Below, piece after piece: positions 24,639 to 37,499 of a DNA stretch of 64,000 bases (position 1 is its first letter; every line of letters starts with the position of its first letter). The stretch covers positions 20,102,931-20,166,930 of the forward strand of contig CAIIXF020000003.1 of assembly GCA_903813345.2 (NCBI GenBank), given 5' to 3'. Made by a program: the position numbers and the translations under genes. Origin of the DNA: Owenia fusiformis (taxonomy: Eukaryota > Annelida > Polychaeta > Sabellida > Oweniidae). A model generated the notes under the pieces. It made no database searches. It was given only the letters and a program-made list of their open reading frames with translations, and was not told the origin of the DNA.

Positions 24639-27342
24639 TATTTTGAAGTGAAGTTTACATCAATCAAAGGGTCTTAATACTGTAAATAAATAAAGTACAT
24701 GTTTCTCTTACTGACTCTTTTTTATGCCATAGAATGACATAATATATGACTTGAAACAATGAAGTCAATCTTAATGGCCCAGTTGGGACAGAAACTATAC
24801 CAAAGTGTTGAGATCAGATTTGTTCGTAGACTATACTTAAAGGTATGGTAACCCTTTAATAAACATACTATTCACTCTGTAAAAACAGTGATGTAATTGA
24901 TATACAAAACATGCCACGAATAGAAATTCCATGAATAGAAATTCCACAAACTCAGACTTGAAATGACTTCATAAAAAAATTAATAATAAACTCTATATTA
25001 GTCGACACGATAACCCGTGATTGCATCGCCCAGTAAAACATAACACTTGAAAATATATTAATGAAAAGTGTATAAAATTGTAGATGAAAGGAGTTTGATA
25101 TTAAAGATATGCCAATCAGTATTATGGGGCTTTAAAGTACCCAAACAAAGTGAAATTGAACCATACTTCAATGGTAACTTTAAAACACCAAAATATCCCA
25201 ACTTAAAGTCTATGTAAAGAACTGAATTCTCCACTTTTTGTTTTGCATTTTTTGCATTTTTTGTCTCAGAACGTCAGTTTGAATCACGAACAAATTACAC
25301 ACACGCTTTGACATGTTTATTTATGTTGACAGTTATATGGTTACACACTCTTTACAAAGGTGTAAAATATGACTGATGGGTTTAATTTTAAAAATGCAAT
25401 AAAAAGTACTTTTACAAAACTGCTTACAGAAAAACAAACAAGGATGAATGTATGTTACAAATTACCAAAATTTATCAAATAATAGATCAAACAAAAAACG
25501 AGGAAGCACGATTTATGATACATGTATATGGCATCAGTAAAAAATGCAACAAAGGTAAAAAATAGACCAGACTTAATAACAGGGTTTCACTTATTACATG
25601 TTATTATATTACAGTTATTACATTACGTGCTGAGCTGAGCTGAGAACTCTAATGCAGTTTTTTTGTAAATCTCACATTTAACCCTTTAAGAACATATGTA
25701 CCTAATATCAATAAAAAGAGTATTAAAGAAATCAGATTGTATTCAGTAAAGAAGTGAATCACAATGAACAAAGCAAGAAAAAATAAATAAATAAATCTTA
25801 GTACCTGAACTTTATGCACCAAGAAGAAAATCAACAAAGTTACTGGTGAAAATCTGGGAATATGATCCAGTACACTGAATGAGAATTTGATTAAGAACTC
25901 CAAATGTGTCCAGTAAATAAGATCAAAACAATAAGTCAATTGACCAAATAAACATTTCCTTCTGCCTGACTGTAACTGTAATTCCATTTCCTATGCCCCA
26001 AAAACACAAAGCAGAACGTGGATCTGGTCAAGAATTGAAATGTTTGAAGTAATAAAGAGAACAAAACACAGAAATCTCAGCTCAAATAAACATTTCCTAA
26101 CATGTTATGAAGGTATCTCTAGAATGTGTCAACTAGACTGGCCAGGGGATATTTTCTGAACTTATGCAGCAAGGTGTTATGATTTTGAATTCAATTTTTT
26201 CATATTTTGATTCATCATGTTGACAAGGATATATAATTTCTTTTATCCCATTCAGGATTTCTACAGAGAATTGACTCATTTTTATCTAATATCAAGGGCC
26301 TTGGAATCGAGGGCTCTATAAAAGGTTTCTATACATACTGTTGCATGCATGTACTTTATCTTCTAGACTTGTTCTATTCTTGTTATCCTGGTGTCCCTTA
26401 TACCCTAACTTAGAAGATTTATCTATGTATTTAGGACCTTCCAAGTCTACCCACTTTTAAACCAGTCCTGAATTTTTTTTACGTTATACAACAGTAGTAA
26501 ATTCACTATTGAGACAATAGTCTCATTTCAATAATGTCAGAAAATGCAAAAAGTGAGTTGTCTAAAATTACTTAGTCTTGTTTTTTCTTCAATTAGTAAC
26601 AATGTCCAACTTGAGGGCTATAAAAACAGTATCATGAACAAACATACTAATATACCACTTGAGAACCCCTTCTCAAAAGTTTTACTTTTGGACAAATACA
26701 TGCACTCATACAAATATTTTTAATTTCAATTCTTTGGAGACAATTTAAGGGAAACATTACATTCAAACACTACTGCATAATATTTGGGCATTTCATGATA
26801 TGCATTTTATGAGAATTCAAGGAAATTCTTTGCTTTATGGCACTACAAATGAGTACATCTAGGAAGCACTTCAACTCCTGAAGAATCAACTAACATAATT
26901 TGTTGAGTTGTGTTATTTCTTAAAATAAAGAAATAGGGATAACCTTGATGACCAGCTTTACCTTTTGAGAAAATATGAGATAAATATACCAGTAACAAAA
27001 CAACAAACAGATAATACAGATCAAAATGAACAAGAAAATGAATGCCCAAAATGAAGTATCAAAAAATTAAGATACGAACACAAACAAGTACATATGTTAT
27101 ACGAAATTATTTCCGAGAACAACACTTGCAAGGGAAGTAAATTTTTTATGCTCTATCAAACCCCAGAACCACTCGTCTGGGTGGTGGGGAATGAAGTGGC
27201 TGTAAGTGTCAGGTTTGTAAGGTGGCCAATTCAAGCAAACAATTTTCTTAGAATATACGTATAATGATCTTCCAAGATCATATTCTCTAATATACAGGGA
27301 TGTGTAATCATAATTTCACCAATTTTGGTCAAAATATGTTAA

Positions 27343-27829
27343 ACCTGCACATCGCTCCAAAACGCAATCTTGGGTTGTTTCGGGGGTGAACTTTATCATT
27401 TTGAGCTTAATGAAAGATTATAGAATGATGAACAAATGGGGCAAATCTTGTGTAGAAATACTTACGATAAATGTGTCATTTCAAAGATTTTTCATTGAAT
27501 TGCTTCGATCGGCGCCGACGATATGATTTTGGAAAGGTTTCTAAATGAAGAACGTGACGTCACTTCCGAATCATAGCATTCAAAATAAGTAGCTTTTAAT
27601 TACTTCCACCCTTCATAATCAGCGGTGATGTAGCGGTAGAATTCTCGTTTAGCACGCGGGAGGCCCGGGTTCGAATCCCGCATTCGCCTTTTTATAATTT
27701 TTAACTAAATGATTGTTCTTTGATATTACGCAGAAAAAACAATTTTTATTTACATAAACTTTATATTAGAGCTTAAAAATGTAAAAACAACATATGTCAA
27801 CATATTGCGTTTTGGAGCGATGTGCAGGT
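27343..27829. mobile_element. TTAA-flanked inverted-repeat element carrying a tRNA-like unit, copy 1
   Basis: TIRs of about 28 bp begin ACCTGCACATCGCTCC and are mirrored at the right end. Both ends abut TTAA (27,339-27,342 and 27,830-27,833), the target duplication typical of piggyBac-type transposition. The 487-bp body has no transposase. It holds a CRE (TGACGTCA, 27,555-27,562) followed by CTTCCG, and a tRNA-Ala-like Pol III unit. It sits in FHOD intron 3. The same structure recurs at 36,816-37,304. Confidence 0.85.
27622..27688 (+). tRNA. tRNA-Ala(AGC)-like sequence inside TTAA element copy 1 (pseudo-tRNA)
   Basis: The anticodon arm CTCGT-TTAGCAC-GCGGG pairs throughout (with G-U pairs) and shows AGC. 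The B box GGTTCGAATCC is perfect, and a TTTTT terminator follows. The D arm is shortened and the acceptor stem pairs only partly, so charging as a normal tRNA is doubtful. Best read as a tRNA-derived Pol III unit. Confidence 0.55.
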
Positions 27830-27956
27830 TTAACATTTTATCCTTTTGGCAGTGTGCAAACAAGGTGGTACCCTTTGCATTCGTTTGACTTCACTTCTTA
27901 AAAAAGAGCTTCGTCTTCACTCTTTCAAACTAAAATAAACCTGTGAACTCACCGCT

Positions 27957-28180
27957 CCAATCAGTGTTCGTCGGCCAATTTTGACCGACGTTCTATATAT
28001 GGTCATCCCTTCTGACGTCATCATTGAGCCCGGAATTGACCAATGACATGCGCATATTTAATTAGAACGCATTTGGCGTATGTTTCTTCAAGCTCGCTGA
28101 TTGGTGGAAGTAAGGTCAGCGCGTAGGTCAAAAGTGATTTATTATCCAAACTGTCACCGGTACCCGTCGTTGGGGCGGGG
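27957..28180. promoter_or_regulatory. Promoter-like island inside FHOD intron 3
   Basis: Within 225 bp lie CCAAT boxes at 27,957, 27,975 and 28,040, an inverted one at 28,100, a consensus CRE TGACGTCA at 28,013-28,020, TATATAT at 27,994-28,000 and a GC box GGGGCGGGG at 28,172-28,180. The stretch is richer in CpG than the AT-rich intron around it. It could drive a short FHOD isoform lacking the GBD, a plus-strand nested transcript, or act as an enhancer. Confidence 0.45.
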
Positions 28181-30644
28181 CTACTAAACAGTAATATGGT
28201 CTCTACTAGGCAGAGTGTAGTTTAACTAGACTCTACACGCAGGGTAACAAGGTGGCAACTGGGTGGCACATATTTAAGAGTGACACGGAATGTTCAACAA
28301 GAACAGGGAGTAACAAACAATTTGGTTGCTCCAATGGTGAGGAGTCCACATTGATTTATGCTGATACCATAATATTTTTACATAATATTCACTTACTAGG
28401 TTTCAAGTTTATGATAAATTCTCACTTTCACAATAGTAAGTTCATGAAAATTACATAACCTTGATCCTCAAGTCTGGCAGAGTCTGAGGTAAAGTAAAAA
28501 AATAATATACTATCTAGCCATGTCATGTGGCTTTGTTAATGTTAGAATGTACTGTCAGTATTTTTCTGACAAGCACTGGAATTTTTCTAAAGAAGGCTAA
28601 AAATTCTCATTAAATTACATTTCTGGCTTAAATATCTAAGCACAAGTGCCAAAGGGCAAGAACCAAAAACGGTAAAGAAACCTACTAAGAAAAGCAAACT
28701 TCCGAGTGTAAACCTGTCATACAAAAAAAAAAGATATATCCCAAAACCATGATCTATGTAATGTGAAAAGGAATAATATCTGACAGACTAACACCCCTTC
28801 CCTTCAAATCAGAACCAATATTACAATCAAGGACCAGAACACTAAGGGATATTTCATTCCTACTGAAGTCATTACAAAACATGTTGAAGAAAAAATTGAA
28901 AAAATTGATAGTTAATACTCATATTATCAAAAATAGTTGAAAATACTAAGATATTCAAATATGATATAAATGCTGATTGCTGCATTATTTTTCTTATTGT
29001 CAAGTAAGTACTCCTTCATTTTCAAAATCCTAATGAATGAAGCCTCTACATGTAAAGTACTTCGATATCCTAAATAAAACATATTGGCAAATAATTTTCG
29101 TGAAAATATGCCCCTAAGTGACTTCACAGATTGGTGATATGATTCAGAGCTTACAACCACAAGGATCTTGGCCCCCACTTGAAAGATGTGCCAAAAGAAA
29201 CATAATCCATGAATGGTACCTATAAATACAGTATGCATCTACTCCCATTTGATTCATCAATCTCTAAGCAGTTTCATTCATGTGTTGCCTTTTCCTTTCT
29301 TCAGACCTTCGCAGAACCTTTCCAAAGAATTTGGGGATTTGTTAAAATGAATGTCTTTGACAGCTTTGAACAATTTAATATCTCCAGGGAGAAAAAAGAT
29401 GACACAAATACACTTATTGATATAATAAATAAATGTAAGAATAATTCCAGTATAAAAAAATAAAAGAAACAACCACAGGACATATTTTTACAGATTATAT
29501 GAAGTAATAATGCTTACAATCATGGCCAAAAAAGACATGACACATACAACATTAAATAAGCCAACCACCATGACAAAATAAACAATTTGGATGCATATCT
29601 GAGCACATATGAAAGTTATACATATTGATAATTCCTGCCAAGATAACTGACAAATGACAATTCACCACTCAGGCATTTATGCAAATTGGCAAAATGGTAT
29701 AAAAATGGTGTGATTGTTGAGCATGTTTTGTTACAATACCTGGATGTAAAAGATCACAATAATTCTAAAGAACATCCCAAAAAATAATCATAAACTTGAA
29801 AAATATGATTTTCTCACACTTTCTTCTCATACTAATTATTCAAAAGTCTGAAAAATTGGTTCTATAACAGAATACATACATAAACATGACCCCTAAAAGT
29901 ATAACTAATGAATAAAACAACTCATTTAAGACCAACAAATGTCAACATATCATACAGGGACACGAAAAAGGCGCCATACCCCAAAAACTATAATTAATGA
30001 ACACATTAATGACCGAGATATAGAATGACAGCCCTAAGAAGGCAATCAAACTTAACCTTGAATGAGCACCAACATTTCCAGTCCTGTTTTTAACAGCCCC
30101 AACTCCCAAACAAACACTTGTTAATGTAACAACCCTAAGTGTAATGTCAACATACAGTATCAGGACCTGGTTGGACTCCCACATTGATACAGGTAGACAA
30201 ATACATGAAGAAAACAAATGATGACGTCTATATTTATGTTGATGATAAGGGAGGGAAGTACAGTTGTATGTCCTCAATTTGGTCTGATGTTGCTAGAAGT
30301 CATAATATCAAAATAGTCGGGTTAAAATGTAACCAGATAATTTGAGGATGTTTTGTATGTTAGGAATATGAATCAATTAGACCTTGGGAATTATGGCATC
30401 AAAAATCTGGGCCAAAAATGTTCTTTTATGCAAGTGCTTATCCTTAATATAAAGTACAGGTAGGCAATGCCATTCATTTAACTTACAAATATCCAAACAA
30501 ATGGGCATACCAATACTACAATTGAAGAGCAATTACCTACAAAGTTGACATTACCTAAATGTCCTCTGAACACACCCATGTTCAGTCATAAGACACTCAG
30601 TAACTGTTCAAAACAAAAGTTTTACTATTTGGACAGTCCTAATA

Positions 30645-30826
30645 CAGTAAAACCTGTCTTAGTGAACACCTCTCTCAAGTGAACGCTTGTCTCTAGTAGA
30701 GACCCTTCACCCACACATAATCTACCAACTTTGCATAAATAATTCTCTCTGTAATAAACACCTGCTACCGACAGTGAACACATTTTTTCTAGCTCCATAT
30801 GTGTTCACTGTTCACAGGATTTACTG
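30645..30826. mobile_element. pogo/mariner-like MITE (copy e)
   Basis: CAGTAAAACCTGTCTT start, GGATTTACTG end, TA flanks. It ends about 45 bp from FHOD exon 3 (30,872-30,930), close to that exon's 5' splice donor. Confidence 0.65.
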
Positions 30827-30871
30827 TACATCATTTTCCAAACAGTATGGGTTACTAAATCTGGTACTCAC

Positions 30872-30930
30872 CTATGACGGCATGGACTCGCACTGATAGC
30901 TGTGTTCTCAAAATTATTGTGTTCTTTCTC
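30872..30930 (-). CDS. FHOD: FHOD exon 3 (residues 96-115)
   Basis: This 59-nt exon is bounded by tttctcctgaaat (reverse of the acceptor) and gtgagt. CA from exon 2 plus G completes Gln96, then RKNTIILRTQLSVRVHAVI, matching the FHOD linker into FH3. It ends in phase 1. Confidence 0.9.
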
Positions 30931-31139
30931 CTGAAATGGAACAAACGTTTGAGTTAAAACAACATATATTTATGAAATAAATATTTAGAAATAAATTTAT
31001 AACACAATTGAAATGTCATTGTCATTATTGTTTATTGTTCTTTATATAAATACAAAATGAAAGTAGTTTCTGCAATTTGACCTTATTCTAAATCCACACA
31101 ATCTTAGAAATATTTGAACTTGGTAACTGAGGCAATATT

Positions 31140-31514
31140 AGAACACCCTGTATTTCATAACAAACTGTATTTAAATATATCAGAACACCCTGTATTTCAT
31201 AACAAACTGTATTTAAATATATCAGAACACCCTGTATTTCATAACAAACTGTATTTAAATATATCAGAACACCCTGTATTTCAAAACAAACTGTATTTTA
31301 ACATATCAGAACACCCTGTTTTTCATAACAAACTGTATTTAAACATATCATAACACCATGTATTTCATAACAAACTGTATTTAAACATATCAGAACACCC
31401 TGTATTTCATAACAAACTGTATTTAAACATATCAGAACACCCTGTATTTCATAACAAACTGTATTTTAACATACCAGAACACCCTGTATTTCATATCATA
31501 ATGTATTTAAACAG
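31140..31514. repeat. 42-bp tandem repeat, about 9 copies
   Basis: Unit AGAACACCCTGTATTTCATA + ACAAACTGTATTTAAATATA + TC. The first units are nearly identical; the last decays. Because 42 is a multiple of 3, one frame stays open for 79 codons, which is not a gene. Confidence 0.95.
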
Positions 31515-32337
31515 CCTTTACTTAATAACCTTATGTATTTGAACTTGTGCTTTGGTAACACTAAATCATAACACCCGCTAAACTATTGGGTTGTAAATAA
31601 TCTTCAGGCTTTACTTTATCACAATATAAAAACTGGAAAGTAAATAGTAAAGGTCTGTAGTGTAAATAGAACTAAGGATGTACTAGGACCTTTAGTACTT
31701 AACTAAATATGAATTTTATGACTCGTTTTCTTAATAGAAAGTTATTAAGATGTTTTCAACAGGTTTTATGTCAATATAAAGCTTAGACTCGATTTCAGCT
31801 GGATTTATTTATGGTTTGTGTTTTTGCTCGATCAAGGTTTAAGTTTCTAAAAATTCAGAATTTAGTAGAATAGTACTTTGAACTCACTCTAGTCTTTCTA
31901 GGTCTTCTGTACCAGTTGTTTTATTGTTTCAATTGTGTATGAGTATGGATTTGATTAACCATGCAAATACATACTTTATTTGGATTTGAGGTAGGTTCCT
32001 TTTCCAAAAGATTGAAATTGCTTTCTAAAAGAGAGCTTCATCCCATTATACTAGGCTCTGATGCTGAAGGTAGCAACTGTGTAATAATTACTATGTACTG
32101 ATATTAAAACAAACCCTGGGCCATCTTGTTAACATTCTGATAGGATGAATCTTGTGACATCATGTTACTCAACTGTGTGTACCATTGATTAAATTGTTCA
32201 AAAATCGGTTCTTTTTGGGGTTTTTCTGTTTTGAAAGAGCTATTGATGATTATTTACATATATGTAGTTATGCAATAAATGCATTGTACACTCATTAAGT
32301 TACTATTGTCAAATATGCCATCTTCCTCAAATCAGAA

Positions 32338-32540
32338 TGTTAAGGACAGACCAGCTTGAGAAACTTAGCATATTTACCCCAATAGTGACACAAGGTGAAC
32401 GTGTGCTTCAGGTAAGACTTTATCTAATGTCAATCATTCAGCCATTTCATAGAAATGATATTGGTCATCATATTTGCACTGGAGTGAAAAATAAATTTGG
32501 AAAATCGCTTAGTTTGATATCAAACATTGTGGACTACAGG
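32338..32540 (+). CDS. Possible plus-strand exon nested in FHOD intron 2
   Basis: The pyrimidine-bearing acceptor cttcctcaaatcag is followed by an open frame (MLRTDQLEKLSIFTPIVTQG ... SLISNIVDY) ending at a strong donor ACAG|gtaagt. It is 4 kb downstream of the promoter-like island at 28 kb on the same strand. No homology recognised; may be chance. Confidence 0.2.
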
Positions 32541-34332
32541 TAAGTGTCAGACAAGGACTCTTGAAGACTGTTCAACATACAAGATCAAACTATTTAGTAT
32601 ATTTACTACAATATGATATCCTTATATACATCTTGTAAACCAAGTTATTGAAGGATCGAGCCTTCAGGTCAGTTGTTTTTTATCATCTGGAAAAGCTTGA
32701 CTTCGCATGCACTCATATGATGAGAAATACACTGATTTATCACATATACTATCAAAATATGTAGCAGAAAACCTGAAAGTTATTTTTTATTATAAGCAGA
32801 TAACATTCATATTGCATTCAAATTCCCATAAAAGATAGGAAAGTTATATTTGAGATTGTAAAAAATGAGTATTATTAGTTGAGTACATCCCATATTCCAA
32901 TTATACACTTTATCCTTTTGCAATTTTACCATAGTTTTGAACTGGACAACATTGACATTATGATGAAAGACATTTTTAAACCAAATATTCAAAATGTTTT
33001 AAGAATCCAGTAATTGAGACATTTACTGTTACATTCCTTTATCCAATTTGTACAAACTATATTTGGAATCTGACATATCTAAAATATCTGCCTGCATGAT
33101 ACATAGCGTTTATTTTAAGATATTTACACCCAAATTCCAAATAACAACAACTCTCAAATAGTCAACCAAAGCCATCAAAAAACTATAAAAATCTACTTGA
33201 AGAAAGTGGTTTGACCTGTATGACACCAGAACTGTAATTCAGTCTTATCTCATATATACTGTCCTAGATTCAGCATTATAGTCTTAAATGTTGTAAGAGG
33301 GCATAAGTGACTTTTTAGTTTGTGGCCAGACTTGAAGCAAAGGCAGGATCTGATGCCAAAGTCATTATCAGTCTGAGACATATGAGACCAAATAAAACAT
33401 GTGATGCTAAATATGGTCAACATTGTTTCCTTCCTGAAATCATGATGAGTTAATGTGTGGTATATGAGAATTGTGAAATACAAGGACTATGTACTTTGAA
33501 AAGGGGGTGGTAAATCTCTGTGTAGATAATGCCGACAGATAAAAGGGTACACACAACATTAAATATACTTGATTATCACTTAGATGCATCCATAGACATC
33601 GTGATAAACGATGGCACCTTATTTCTTCTGTTTAGTTAAAAAATGGGAAGATTTGATGAGTTAAGATGAGAATCAGATGTTGGCTTCAATGAGAACATTT
33701 TCTGGATCAACAGTCCAAGTTTCATTAGTCCACCACAAATTGAATTAATTAAGTGGTTTGTAACAGGAAACCACCGATGCAAACAACATGTGGAAGACCG
33801 TACCAAACTCTGTGGTTAAAAGTAAAGTATCTGTTCAAAAATGATCTTGTAAAATACATGTAAAAAAGAGCAATGTTATGACATCAATAAAGAAGTAAAA
33901 GATATCAATAGACCAAACTTTCCACAAATAAATATTGCAACCATGAATGCAAGATTTAAGAGATCTCCTCAATTCTTTCAACATGTTCTACCAGTTCATT
34001 GATTAGAGTGTAAATGTTAATTGAATTCACTGTAGATCAGTCTGAAGAAGCCACAGCACAACTGACGGAGGCTGTTTTTCTATTCAGTTACCAAGGTAAC
34101 GGATTCAGTGCATGTAAAAGATTAGCTCTCAAGGTTTAGTGGATGTGAATTTTACTCTTTATATGTGGAACTTATTTTACCTGGAAAAACCCTTCGAGTA
34201 CTCATCACATTGCCTTTCTAACAATTCTAAAGTTTTCAAACTGTTAAAGTTTGAAGAACTATACTGGTGGTGACTGATCACCTTTTCAGGTTTATCTTCA
34301 TGATTCAGACCTAAATTGGTCAAAATATACCT

Positions 34333-34455
34333 ATTTTTCATGATTTTTATCATTTTCAAGTGAGTGGAAATGGATTTTCAGGTGGGTGGGTACAAGCCTG
34401 TTTTCAAATTCTCAGGTAGATGCAGACCCTACTTGATTTAATGATGGGAGAATCA
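34333..34455. repeat. CAGTG-ended MITE, partial copy 3
   Basis: Shares ATGATTTTTATCATTTTCAA, ATTTTCAGGTGGGTG and the GAATCACTG right end. Confidence 0.5.
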
Positions 34456-36815
34456 CTGCATAAATACAATATATCTACTGTAATTAGGTAATTAATTATT
34501 GTTACATGCATTGTAATATGAAGGACCGAATGGCTTGGTTAAGTATTACATATGGTTAAATAATCCTTACTCCACTAATGAAGGTATCAATAAAGGGTAA
34601 GCCAAGAATAGAAAGGTGTTAATTAACAAGTTTCAATTACAGGGTGTATGTTCCACCTCTGGTATTTAGAAAACATGATGGAGAACACCAGGAAAACAAA
34701 ACAGCAACTTGAATGATAAGTACTTTTCAAACCTATTCAGACCCGCCATTGTCATACATTGTCTGTCATAGGGGGATGGGGTGGGAGGTTAAAATTTCCC
34801 AGTAAATATTTAGGGGAGGACATGCTCCCCTGCCTTCTGAAACTTATCACACCTTTATGCCTTCATCTAGAAATATGCTTCTAGAAAGAAGCTAATAGAA
34901 GGCCATGATTTCTCATGATGACTTCCCCCCGACTTTTTGAAGATGCTGTTTGGTGCAATCTGAACTAAATTATCATTCATGTGAGATCTTAGAAAAAAGT
35001 TTGCAAATCAATCTAGTATTGGTGGTCACTGTGACAGAGAAAAACAGCTGTGTGTATATTAACATATGTTCTGAACTGTCTAGCCTAAGTTTAATTACTA
35101 ACAATAACCTTCAAAGTTGGTTATTTATAATAATGGTCAGTGACTTATGCCATTTTGCTGTTTCTGATAACAACACACTATGTATAATATACATGTAACT
35201 GTTAATTTATTTGAATTTTCCATACCTCTAGGACATATGCTCTCCTGTCTGAGAAATCAAAACAATAATAATTGAATAGTTTGTGAGGGAAATGTTTTGT
35301 ACACATGTAGACTGAGGTCAGGTCACTCCAAGATGAAGAACTCTGGTCAACCACAATGCCTCATGTCCTAACCACAAGGCTTGAAATTTAGGATATCTAG
35401 AGCGTTTAGGCCATAAATCACATGAGTAATATATGAAGGTGGACCAGGGTATGACATCTTGCCCTGTAAGGTCCTCTAGGTCAAAATAGCTCTTCTGAGT
35501 TGATACTCATACAGATAATTTCAGCAATGGTTATTTTATGTTCTGATGAATGACATGTCTATTTCAAAGGTCTTTATCTATTTAAAGTTTTTGAAATTAG
35601 ACATACAAAGAATGGTCTTTCTGGGTACAAGAAATAAGATTAGAAAATGAAAAGGTTAAAATGAATTTTCAAATCAATAATCACTTTGCATTCAAGTTGA
35701 GTTACAGTTAACTTTACCATTATTCATTCAATGGTGCATATTAAGATTTAGCAATGGTACATAGTGAAATTAAGCAGAGTAGATGACATAAGGGCGGATT
35801 CATTTAAGTATTTAAGTTTGCGACCTTTTCTTTATGATTACTAAATGATTATTATGGGATATTATACTGCCAAACAACAGAAACTTTCAAAAAGTTTGTA
35901 CAAATATTATCAAAATGAAAACCAGTATTGATTGAAACTGTTACTTCATCCAAACCAAATCTAACAATCGCTTGAACACTTTTCAAGCATTGTTATCAAA
36001 ATGGTCTACGGCTAAATCTCAATACAAATAAAAACATCAAAACAGGTCACAATTTTACGTAGGTCTGGGCTTTAAACGGGGTATTCAAAGTGTATGCTAA
36101 TCCCTGTTATTCCACCCAAATAAAAGATTTCCTTCCACAAATAATATTCAATCTAAATCCAATTGTTAAATCAAGTCAACAGTATAAAGTGTTGAGAGAA
36201 GAACACGGAAGTCTATAAGTATTACCTGTAGATTATGTGAATGGAGATATTCTTTGAAAAAATGTTACAAAATCAAAAATTCATCTATCAGTTATCCAAA
36301 GCTTGCGAAAGATTTAGATATTTTCTGGATACAGTAGAAGTTGTAATTTAATTTGGATTTCATATTTTGAGGTTCCGTCCGAGTATATCTTTAAAGATCA
36401 CCCTGGGTTTTATCATTTGCCACTTGATGGAAAATACATCAGTTTGAAAGAGTCAAAATACACATAGTTCAGATTCTTCATTTTAAAGGCATCATTGTTC
36501 AAATGGTATTATTCTCAGTTTTTAGTTTGATTGACTTTTAAAGTTGAAGGTATGTAAACTCAGGCTATAAATCTTCCAGCACCTGTTTTGTCATTATAAC
36601 ATAAGGATGCTTCATTGACAGGATAATAATTGAAGCTATAATTATTATTACTTATGGGCAGTAATATATCTCAATTTACCTTGCCTGTTCATTTTCTTTC
36701 ATTAAGAAAGTGATTTAAAATAACCAAGTTTGTTTACATTAGCAATTACATTAATGAGATTTTCACCAAAATACCTCTTGTAAAAATGATTTTGGTCGAC
36801 ATAAAGATTTGTTAA

Positions 36816-37304
36816 ACCTGCACATCGCTCCAAAACGCAATCTTGGGTTGTTTCGGGGGTGAACTTTATCATTTTGAGCTTAATAAAAGATTATAGAATG
36901 ATGAACAAATGGGGCAAATCTTGTGTATAAATACTCACGATAAATGTGTCATTACAACGATTATTGATTGAATTGCTTCGATTGTCGACGACAATATGAT
37001 TTTTGGAAGGTTTCTAAATTAAGAACGTGACGTCACTTCCGAATTATAGCATTCAAAATAAGTAGCGTTTAATTACGCTAGCCATTCATAATGAATTCGT
37101 AGCCCAGCGGTAGAATGCTTGCTAAGCACGCAGGCGGCCCGGGTTCGAATCCCGCATGTACTATTTTTTCTTTTTTTACTAAGTGATTGTTCTTTGATAT
37201 TACACAGAAAAAAACAATTTTTATTTACAGAAACTTTATTTTAGAGCTTGAAAATGTAAAAACAATATATGTCAAAATATTGCGTTTTGGAGCGATGTGC
37301 AGGT
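36816..37304. mobile_element. TTAA-flanked inverted-repeat element carrying a tRNA-like unit, copy 2
   Basis: 489 bp with the same TIRs and TTAA flanks (36,812-36,815; 37,305-37,308) as copy 1, and the same CRE (37,028-37,035). The left and right arms are nearly identical between copies; divergence is concentrated in the central tRNA-like region. It lies in FHOD intron 2. Confidence 0.85.
37093..37162 (+). tRNA. tRNA-Ala(AGC)-like sequence inside TTAA element copy 2 (pseudo-tRNA)
   Basis: The A box TAGCCCAGCGG is near-consensus and the B box GGTTCGAATCC is perfect. The anticodon arm CTTGC-TAAGCAC-GCAGG pairs fully, with AGC at the anticodon but A at position 33. A T-rich terminator follows. 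The acceptor stem does not pair well. Confidence 0.55.
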
Positions 37305-37499
37305 TTAAGATCAATTTCAGCCTCAGAGTTTTGCCTCTTGAATACAATTATTACATGTACATGTATTTGATAAAGAGAACATATATGTTGTAAGGTAGTT
37401 CCTGATGTCTTAACTAATAGTAAATTTACATGTCTAACAGCATGTACATGAATATATAAAAAATAGTGAGAACCAATGTCAAACCAGAAAGGAAACACA

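Larger units (their letters stand above)
20416..30871. other. FHOD intron 3 (10.5 kb)
   Basis: Contains a partial hAT-like element, three clustered pogo-like MITEs plus a fourth near 30.7 kb, a GTCACC-family copy, the TTAA/tRNA element and the promoter-like island. 23,030-24,500, 24,640-27,330 and 28,260-30,640 show nothing I can support. Confidence 0.6.

Noticed and set aside
25649-25987. 112-codon hydrophobic frame
   Set aside because: AT-rich intron noise; Phe/Leu/Ile content follows base composition, no start context or neighbours.
27622-27688. A functional nuclear tRNA-Ala gene
   Set aside because: The acceptor stem and D arm are defective, and the unit sits inside a repeated transposon; kept only as a tRNA-like sequence.
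29942-30277. 111-codon hydrophobic minus-strand frame, G+T-rich, perhaps a mitochondrial insertion
   Set aside because: Codon style hints at mollusc mitochondrial protein genes, but I could not match it to any specific subunit. A search against mollusc mitochondrial genomes would settle it.
31114-31353. 79-codon open frame
   Set aside because: Created by the 42-bp tandem repeat, whose unit is a multiple of three; no start context or homology.
31140-31514. CRISPR array
   Set aside because: The repeats are contiguous, with no unique spacers, in an animal intron.
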